A stretch of 19,027 bases of DNA from Patescibacteria group bacterium. Its GTDB lineage: Bacteria > Patescibacteriota > Minisyncoccia > JAHIHE01. The translations under genes were made by a program, and so were the position numbers. Location of the stretch: NCBI GenBank assembly GCA_018896765.1, contig JAHILZ010000041.1, positions 1-19,027 on the forward strand, written 5' to 3'. The notes under the pieces are model-generated. The model searched no databases and was not told the DNA's origin. It was given only the letters and a program-made list of their open reading frames with translations. Positions within the stretch are counted from its first letter, which is position 1. Every line of letters starts with the position of its first letter. Below, one piece after another: positions 14,048-19,027 of the stretch.

Positions 14048-14333
14048 AAGAATACGAAATGTACATTTATTCAGTGGCTTATGTCCAGAGGTAATTTCTG
14101 AACTTCTAATTGCAGGAGAATAGAAATAACCTCTGGGCTAAAATAAAAATAAAAAAATGATACTTAAAAGTATCAAAAAAAGCCCAGAATAAAAAAAGTG
14201 GCCTGACACTATTCAGGGAGGTGGTGTCGATCAAGCACCAAAAATTCTACTAATGTAGAACAAAAAAAACCTCAAACAAAAAATACATTTCGTATCCCTT
14301 TCAAAGCATCCATTCACGAGAATGGGTTTTTTG
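14048..14333 (+). ncRNA. Candidate structured non-coding RNA, about 285 nt, unknown class
   Basis: The stretch has no coding potential but dense pairing. The ends close on each other: ATACGAAATGTA (14052-14063) pairs perfectly with 14284-14295. Inside, a long hairpin pairs CCAGAGGT 14085-14092 with 14129-14136, then ATTTCT 14094-14099 with 14122-14127 after one mismatch, then TTCT 14104-14107 with AGAA 14117-14120. Further hairpins are TGATACT 14158-14164/14169-14175, CCTGA 14202-14206/14213-14217, TGGTGT 14222-14227/14235-14240 with a 7-base loop, and TTCTAC 14245-14250/14255-14260. AGCCCAG 14181-14187 can pair with CTGGGCT 14133-14139, and GAGGT 14218-14222 with ACCTC 14269-14273. A promoter precedes it and a terminator ends it. 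I find no tmRNA, RNase P, SRP or 6S signature. Confidence 0.65.
14308..14332 (+). terminator. Terminator of the candidate structured RNA
   Basis: CCATTC (14310-14315) pairs with GAATGG (14320-14325) across ACGA, extended by two further pairs including a U·G. A run of six T follows (14327-14332). The next promoter begins only 19 bases later, so the RNA is insulated from the aminotransferase gene. Confidence 0.8.
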
Positions 14334-14350
14334 ATGTCAATATTTTTGTT

Positions 14351-14378
14351 TTGACAAAAGCTATGCTCAGTGTATAAT
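14351..14378 (+). promoter_or_regulatory. Near-consensus promoter of the aminotransferase gene
   Basis: TTGACA (14351-14356) and TATAAT (14373-14378) are both perfect hexamers, 16 bases apart. The start codon is 41 bases downstream of the -10. Confidence 0.8.
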
Positions 14379-14418
14379 TTCAGTATCAAAAGAAGTTTAT
14401 ATTTTTATTATAAAATTT

Positions 14419-15627
14419 ATGATTGAAAATAGCATTGTTTACCGAAATCTCAAAAAGTATAATTTTTTTAGAATGTCTAGAGCTGAGGGCTCGCTTATTT
14501 GGGATATGGAAGGCAAAAAATACATTGATTTTACATCAGCATGGAATGTCACAAATTTAGGCTGGAATAATCCTGAAGTGAATGAAGCGATAGCAAAGCA
14601 AACAAAGAAAAATGTTCAGGGGCTTTTGTGGGGCTCTGATCCGATTCAGGAAGAATATGCTCATAAACTTACTTCGGCTTTGCCAGAGAAACTCGACGCC
14701 TGCACAAAAGCGACAGGAGGCACGGAAGCGATAGAGGAAGCAATGAAAATAGCGCGTGCAGCGACTGGAAGAAAAAAGATTATTGGTTTCAAAGGCAGTT
14801 ATCACGGACAATCTTTTGCTTCTTTGGCTTTGGGTTATTCTCCTCAAATGGTAGAGCGAATTGAGCCTCTGGTTCCAGAAATTATTCAATTGGAATTTCC
14901 GACTGAAAAAGCCGGCGAGGAAAATTTCAAGAATTTTATTTCTAATTTGGAAGAGATGTTGATTCACCGTGATGTTGCGGCAATAGTTACTGAGCCGGGA
15001 ATTATCACAGGTTGGGGATCGACATTAATTGCGTATCCCGGTTTTTTAAAGAAGGTGCGTGAGTTAACTGAGAAATATGGTACACTTTTGATTGTAGATG
15101 AGGTCGGTACAGGATTTTCTCGTACCGGAAAACTTTTTGCAATTGAACACGAAAATGTCGTGCCTGATATGATTGCGTTGGCCAAAGGAATTTCCAATGG
15201 CGCGTCGGCGATTGGGACAGTGGTCGGTAATTCGGAACTTTTTAAATCAACATTTCCTTATATCAATATTATTTCCACTTTCGGCTGGACGCCGATTTCT
15301 TGCGCGGCAGCGCTCACGACGCTTGAGATCCATCAGCGCGATAAAGTTTGGGAACAAGCGGAAGCAAAAGGAAAATATATAATGGAAAAACTAACTCCGC
15401 TTGTCGGCAATTCTATCGTCGATCTTCGGGGACAGGGAATGGAAATTGGAATCGGATTAAAAGATGCGGAAACCGCCAGAAAAACAATCGATGTTGCTTT
15501 TGAAAAAGGCTTGCATATTGTTGTCGGCGCTGAACATAATCTTCAAATTATGCCGCCGCTTACTATTTCTCAGAAGGTATTGGATCAAGGCTTGGAAATT
15601 TTAATCGGTATTTTGCGCGAGAGCTGA
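14419..15627 (+). CDS. Class-III (ornithine/GABA-type) PLP aminotransferase
   Basis: This 402-residue protein is a full-length fold-type I aminotransferase, class III, which moves an amino group between an amine or omega-amino acid and a keto acid using pyridoxal phosphate. Signs: ATGGTEAIEEA (98-108) for the cofactor phosphate, SYHG (127-130) stacking on the ring, LLIVDEVGTGFSRTG (223-237) with Asp227 contacting the pyridine nitrogen, and LAKGIS (254-259) with the Schiff-base Lys256. Near the end NLQIMPPLTIS (374-384) has Gln where ornithine and acetylornithine enzymes usually have the carboxylate-binding arginine, so the substrate may differ. It has its own promoter, and a 3' relic of a sister gene lies 4 kb upstream. 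Substrate cannot be read from sequence. Confidence 0.92.
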   Translation: MIENSIVYRNLKKYNFFRMSRAEGSLIWDMEGKKYIDFTSAWNVTNLGWNNPEVNEAIAKQTKKNVQGLLWGSDPIQEEYAHKLTSALPEKLDACTKATGGTEAIEEAMKIARAATGRKKIIGFKGSYHGQSFASLALGYSPQMVERIEPLVPEIIQLEFPTEKAGEENFKNFISNLEEMLIHRDVAAIVTEPGIITGWGSTLIAYPGFLKKVRELTEKYGTLLIVDEVGTGFSRTGKLFAIEHENVVPDMIALAKGISNGASAIGTVVGNSELFKSTFPYINIISTFGWTPISCAAALTTLEIHQRDKVWEQAEAKGKYIMEKLTPLVGNSIVDLRGQGMEIGIGLKDAETARKTIDVAFEKGLHIVVGAEHNLQIMPPLTISQKVLDQGLEILIGILRES

Positions 15628-15682
15628 TTTATAATCGGTTTCAAAAGTTTCGAAAACACATATGACTTTATGATTTTTAGAA

Positions 15683-15715
15683 GCAAAAGAACGGATTGCA
15701 AATCTGTTTTTGCAA
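15683..15715 (+). terminator. Probable terminator of the aminotransferase gene
   Basis: CGGAT (15692-15696) pairs with ATCTG (15702-15706), including a G·U. Flanking A-rich and T-rich arms (15683-15691 and 15707-15713) extend the stem, and the right arm supplies five T. It lies about 55 bases after the stop. Confidence 0.5.
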
Positions 15716-15736
15716 AATATATTAAATGAAGAAAAA

Positions 15737-16471
15737 ATGGATAAACAACAAAAACCGCGCATTGGGATTTATGGGAGCGCGCCAAAAGATTCGGAAGTTT
15801 TTAATAAAATCACATTGATTTTGGGATATGACCCTTTTCGAGTCAAAGAAATTGAGCAGGATCAAATGATTGCGCCGGTTTGCGGCCGGGCGAAAACTTT
15901 TGGCGCCCATTTTACCATTTACGATATTTTTACACCAACTGATCTTGAAAAGCAGATCGATCGAGTCAGGCAAATAACCGCGAATATTGAGCCGTTTGAT
16001 TTTACTTTCTCGAGATTTGCCGGTTATGTGCGCGGAGACTATCAAAGAAAATCCGTCTATGATGATAAATCAAAAACTGTTTTAGCCCTTGATTTTGATA
16101 ATGAAAGTGTAGAAAAATTTGGTCAGATTCATAAAAAAATTACCACCTGTATTCAGGATTTAAGGGAAAAAATTGAACCGGAATTCGACAAGGAAATTTT
16201 TCGGAATGTGCCGGAGTTATGGCAACTGATTCAAAAGTACGGCGCGCCGTATGTTCTTGAAAATTATGAACCGCATTTAACTCTGGCGTCAAAGCTGGAT
16301 GGGTCGAACGTAACTTTAGCAAAACTTATCAACTACCTTAACGATAACTACGGCAAAGAGATGCTAAATAAAAAAATTCCTTTTGATAGAATCTATATTT
16401 TCCAAGAAATACTTGGTGGAAAATTTGACGGTTATTTTGAAGTAATTGATGAAATATTTTTAGCTAAATAA
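15737..16471 (+). CDS. 2H phosphoesterase-superfamily-like protein
   Basis: The protein has 244 residues from the ATG at 15737; the in-frame TTG at 15710 lies in the terminator hairpin and is rejected. Two HxT signatures are present, HFT (58-60, in GAHFTIYDIF) and HLT (180-182, in YEPHLTLASK), 122 residues apart. Two such motifs define the 2H superfamily, whose members open or hydrolyse cyclic phosphates and 2'-5' linkages in nucleotides or RNA. The overall length and the arrangement fit the DUF1045-like branch better than RNA ligase-type LigT, but this is a weak call. No Shine-Dalgarno is visible. A decayed metallophosphoesterase follows within a few bases. Confidence 0.65.
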   Translation: MDKQQKPRIGIYGSAPKDSEVFNKITLILGYDPFRVKEIEQDQMIAPVCGRAKTFGAHFTIYDIFTPTDLEKQIDRVRQITANIEPFDFTFSRFAGYVRGDYQRKSVYDDKSKTVLALDFDNESVEKFGQIHKKITTCIQDLREKIEPEFDKEIFRNVPELWQLIQKYGAPYVLENYEPHLTLASKLDGSNVTLAKLINYLNDNYGKEMLNKKIPFDRIYIFQEILGGKFDGYFEVIDEIFLAK

Positions 16472-16475
16472 TTAA

Positions 16476-17043
16476 TTGAATTGTCCCGCATATCACCTTG
16501 TTGGCAACTGCGGAATCAAACATTTGAGCATTAAATATTTAAAAGAAGCCCTTAAGTACAAGAAATTGTATTTTAGCATAGACTGCAAAAATTTCCGTTT
16601 CATTTTTTTATTTATAAAACGTTTTTATCCATCAAGAGAAACAAAGCTTGATTCTTCGCAGCTTAAGTGGCTGAAGAAAAAAGTAAACACGGATAAAAAA
16701 ATAATCATTTTTTTCGCACCACTCGCTCATTTCGGTAGATGCTCGCAAAAATTTTTGGTTCAGCGCAAGACCGGATTTGATTTTCATTAAAAATCACAGT
16801 GAATTTTTGAGAATTATTGCCAATAAGAATGTCAGGCTGGTTTTTAACGGCCATCTGCACTGGAACAGGAAGAAAATGTTAAAAAGCGTTCGCTGCATTA
16901 CAATTCAATCATTGGTTGAAAATACTTCAGGTAAAATCGAAGGGCCTTCTGCAAATGCCTTTACGCTTGTGAGTTTAAGCGATAATTTTGCTTCAATAAA
17001 AATCACAGGGCGAGGCGGCAAGAATTATAAGGTTAAAATATAA
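16476..17043 (+). pseudogene. Decayed calcineurin-like metallophosphoesterase
   Basis: Two overlapping frames together read as the second half of a metallophosphoesterase. The first (16476-16790) has AYHLVGNCGI, where an intact enzyme would read GNHD, then FYPSRETKLDSSQLKWLKKK and a garbled histidine motif (IIIFFAPLAHF, expected near SHH). The frame shifts near 16780, and the second (16777-17043) continues NHSEFLRIIANKNVRLVFNG with the intact GHLH motif (NGHLHWN), ending in TLVSLSDNFASIKITGRGGK. The front half with the first metal ligands (DxH, GDxxD) is missing; the sequence begins just after the 2H gene. Three of the metal-binding motifs are lost, so no activity is expected. Confidence 0.8.
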
Positions 17044-17138
17044 CTCGCAAAAATTTGCCGCCAAGGGGTAAAATCTGTAAACTTTGTTAATTTTTGACGA
17101 AAACAGCTTATATATTTTTGAATAAACATTGCCAAATG

Positions 17139-17159
17139 TTCGCGAAAGCGGGTTTTTTT
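17139..17159 (+). terminator. Short intrinsic terminator
   Basis: TTCGC (17139-17143) and GCGGG (17148-17152) pair with two U·G pairs around a GAAA tetraloop. Seven T follow (17153-17159). It closes the metallophosphoesterase relic unit about 95 bases after its stop. Confidence 0.6.
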
Positions 17160-17238
17160 ATTTGAGTAAAATCTAAAAATTTGATAGGATTAGATTAAGA
17201 TTAAACCTGAGAAAGTTAAAAAGTTAGATTCAAAAATC

Positions 17239-17901
17239 ATGAAATTTTTTAAAAAAAATTTAGCTGTTTTCGGAATAATTTTTCCAATGGTTTTTTTTGT
17301 TGTTTTTTTGATAAATTATAATGTTAATTCAGCAAGTCGGCCGTATATTTTTTCCGAAACAGAAAATGCTCCAAAAACGGAAGTGGCTTTGATTCTGGGC
17401 GCGAAAGTATATAATGACGGAAGATTAAGCGATATGTTGAAAGACAGAGCGGACACAGCGATAAATTTATACGAAAGCGGCAAGGTAAATAAAATTTTAG
17501 TAAGCGGGGATCACGAGAAGGAAGAGTACGACGAGGTAAATGCGGTTAAAAATTATTTATTGGAAAAAGGAGTTAAGTGTGAAGATATTTTTTTGGATCA
17601 TGCCGGCTTCGATACTTATGACAGTTTGTATCGGGCAAAAGAAATTTTCGAGGCGCGATCAGTGGCGATCGTGTCGCAGAATTTTCATTTGCCTCGAGCG
17701 GTATACATTGGGAGGGGCTTAGGGCTTGAAACGTATGGCGCAAGCGCGGACTTACATACTTATGGAAATATCGAAAGTAACATAACACGAGAATTTTTTG
17801 CGAATGTCAAAGCTTTTTGGGATGTAAATTTATCCGTCAAGCCGAAATTTTTAGGTGAACCAATTCCGCTCAGCGGCGATAGCAAAAAAAGCTGGGATTA
17901 G
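17239..17901 (+). CDS. SanA/YdcF-like DUF218 membrane protein
   Basis: This 220-residue protein has a basic N-tail (MKFFKKN), one membrane helix at about 8-26 and an outer DUF218 domain at about 47-195. Family signs are ALILGAKVYNDGRLSDML (50-67), RADTAINLYESGK (70-82), ILVSGDH (86-92), DHAGFDTYDSLYRAK (120-134) and SQNFHLPRAVYIG (146-158). SanA is linked to envelope barrier function and vancomycin exclusion in enterobacteria; the biochemical activity is unknown. It may work at the same cell surface as the VanW-type protein of this window, though the two are not adjacent. No Shine-Dalgarno is visible. The C-terminus looks complete. Confidence 0.9.
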   Translation: MKFFKKNLAVFGIIFPMVFFVVFLINYNVNSASRPYIFSETENAPKTEVALILGAKVYNDGRLSDMLKDRADTAINLYESGKVNKILVSGDHEKEEYDEVNAVKNYLLEKGVKCEDIFLDHAGFDTYDSLYRAKEIFEARSVAIVSQNFHLPRAVYIGRGLGLETYGASADLHTYGNIESNITREFFANVKAFWDVNLSVKPKFLGEPIPLSGDSKKSWD

Positions 17902-18100
17902 GTTTAGCCAAAAGAAAAAGATTCGCGCCGCGCGAGGAATTACGCGTTTTATTGCTGAAACCTTTAAAATTTGCTATCATTGCATTGAAAGCGCGATACA
18001 TCTTCCTGTAAAAATCGCCAAAGCGTCAGGTGTTTTAATTGATGATTTAATAAAATTATGCGTTTTATCGGTTGTAAAGAAAATTTACTTGGTTTTATAG
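17855..18100 (+). pseudogene. Possible headless HTH-type reading frame
   Basis: This 81-codon frame overlaps the end of the SanA-like gene and the start of the methyltransferase gene. Its only in-frame start is GTG at 17855, within the SanA-like gene. The part unique to it (about codons 20-67) reads like a small helix-turn-helix protein: KKIRAARGITRFIAETFKI, then HLPVKIAKASGVLIDDLIKL. Regulators of this size often sit just before methyltransferase genes. With no proper start, it may be a decayed or frameshifted controller gene, or chance. Confidence 0.3.
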
Positions 18101-19027
18101 AAACCTTTGTCAAACAAAAAGACATAAGGGGTAATACCTTTTGTGATCTTTTTGCTGGAACAGGAAGTGTCGCTAAACATTTTAAAAAACTCGGTTATAA
18201 AATTATTTCATCCGACCTTTTATATTTTTCTTATGTTTTACAAAAAGTTTATATTGAACAAAATCAATATCCTAAATTTGCGAAATTATTAAAACATTTA
18301 AAAATAAACCCCGTAGAGGAAACACTTTTTATTAGCGATAGCCAAAGCGCAAAAGAAATAATCAAATATCTTAATAATTTAGAAGGGGTTGAGGGTTTTA
18401 TTTATAAAAACTATTCACCAGAAGGCACGCAGGGCCAAACAAATCCGCGTAAATACTTTACTGGCGATAACGCTAAACGGATTGACGCAATAAGAGAAAA
18501 GATTGAAGAATGGAAAAAATCAAACTTACTTAATGAGCAAGAGTATTTTTTCTTGCTTGGCGCGCTTATTGAAGCAGTGCCATTCGTCGCAAATATCAGC
18601 GGGACTTATTCTGCTTTTCTTAAAGAATGGGACAAGCGGGCGTTTAAGAAACTGACACTTAAAGTGCCAGAAATTATTAAGAGCGACGAAACGCACAAGG
18701 TGTTTAATATCAACGGACTAAATGTTTTTGACCGAATAAAAGGGATTGATATTTTATATCTTGATCCGCCTTACAATGAGCGACAATACGCGCCAAACTA
18801 TCATATTTTAGAAACTATCGCAAAATGGGACAAGCCAAAGATCAAAGGCATTACTGGAATGAGGACTTATGAAGATCAAAAATCCGAATTTTGTAATTCA
18901 AAATCTGGCATAAAAGCGCTTGGTGAAATTATTAAAAAGAGCGATTTTAAGCACTTGATTTTAAGTTATAACGATGACGGCATTATGCCGGAAAATGAAA
19001 TATTGAAACTATTTAACAATGCCGGAA
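18058..19027 (+). CDS. D12-class adenine-specific DNA methyltransferase, 3' end outside window
   Basis: An open frame of 323 codons runs from the ATG at 18058 to the window edge without a stop. It transfers methyl from S-adenosylmethionine to N6 of adenine in DNA. The N-terminus MRFIGCKENLLGFIE is typical of the family. Motif I is DLFAGTGS (30-37, AdoMet binding), followed by SSDLLYFSYVLQK. The catalytic motif IV is LDPPYNERQY (235-244), with Asp236. The order motif I before DPPY makes it alpha class (Dam/M.DpnII-like). The stretch between them is longer than in Dam and may hold the recognition domain. No restriction endonuclease is visible, so it could be an orphan or its partner may lie to the right. 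Confidence 0.93.
   Translation, partial: MRFIGCKENLLGFIETFVKQKDIRGNTFCDLFAGTGSVAKHFKKLGYKIISSDLLYFSYVLQKVYIEQNQYPKFAKLLKHLKINPVEETLFISDSQSAKEIIKYLNNLEGVEGFIYKNYSPEGTQGQTNPRKYFTGDNAKRIDAIREKIEEWKKSNLLNEQEYFFLLGALIEAVPFVANISGTYSAFLKEWDKRAFKKLTLKVPEIIKSDETHKVFNINGLNVFDRIKGIDILYLDPPYNERQYAPNYHILETIAKWDKPKIKGITGMRTYEDQKSEFCNSKSGIKALGEIIKKSDFKHLILSYNDDGIMPENEILKLFNNAG

Noticed and set aside
14048..14333. Identification of the structured RNA as tmRNA, RNase P, SRP RNA, 6S RNA or a T-box leader
   Set aside because: None of the hallmark sequences is present (no tRNA-like ends, no GGUUCNA arm, no RNase P core, no GGAAGCA SRP loop, no TGGNACC antiterminator), and the fold is multibranched rather than a rod as in 6S.
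14557..14967. 136-codon minus-strand frame inside the aminotransferase gene
   Set aside because: It is antisense to conserved catalytic regions and is explained by the codon pattern of the real gene.
1..19027. CRISPR array, insertion sequence or integrase
   Set aside because: I found no regularly spaced direct repeats, no transposase or recombinase motifs and no flanking terminal repeats around any gene.

Overview
The window is AT-rich, densely coded bacterial DNA read with the standard stop codons. The intact aminotransferase gene ends in TGA, and its diverged sister copy ends shortly after the same conserved segment. Several traits together suggest a member of the Candidate Phyla Radiation (Patescibacteria), with Parcubacteria-like lineages as my best guess: short single-domain proteins, mostly no Shine-Dalgarno sequence, spacers filled with short AT-rich inverted words, and the mix VanW / ClpC / ComF / EngB / SanA-like / lone receivers. 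No 16S rRNA or other marker in the window proves this.

Layout. (1) 1-1551: an accessory-looking left end with an unknown 130-residue protein, a two-helix 68-residue membrane protein behind a heavily paired leader, two intrinsic terminators and a possible coding relic. (2) 1552-4064: a HAMP-PAS histidine kinase followed by two stand-alone receiver proteins. (3) 4324-8815: a VanW-domain membrane protein and a ClpC-type AAA+ unfoldase, transcribed divergently from a compact shared promoter region that holds a palindrome. (4) 8950-10767: ComF-like phosphoribosyltransferase (+), then EngB/YsxC GTPase (-) and tRNA-Ser(GCU) (-), with clear terminators. (5) 10915-11577: a Phd/YefM-RelE-type toxin-antitoxin pair whose toxin gene stops exactly where a broken aminotransferase 3' end begins. 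(6) 11638-14333: an island with a HAD-like hydrolase, a KilA-N protein, a zinc-finger/pRiA4b-ORF3 protein, and a non-coding stretch that looks like an independently transcribed structured RNA of about 285 nt. (7) 14351-18100: an intact class-III aminotransferase with its own near-consensus promoter, a 2H-phosphoesterase-like protein, a decayed metallophosphoesterase, a SanA/DUF218 membrane protein and a headless HTH-like frame. (8) 18058-end: a D12-class adenine DNA methyltransferase that runs off the window.

The most noteworthy items are three. The first is the candidate structured RNA at 14048-14333, which has an extended -10 promoter, a perfect 12-bp closing stem joining its ends, several internal hairpins and an intrinsic terminator. 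The second is the approximately 105-bp direct repeat made by the aminotransferase relic and the intact gene, which brackets region 6. The third is the multi-hairpin leader at 765-950. Housekeeping genes (clpC, comF, engB, tRNA-Ser) alternate with accessory and decaying genes, so this looks like a chromosomal segment with a gene-turnover hotspot. I see no CRISPR array, no transposase and no rRNA.
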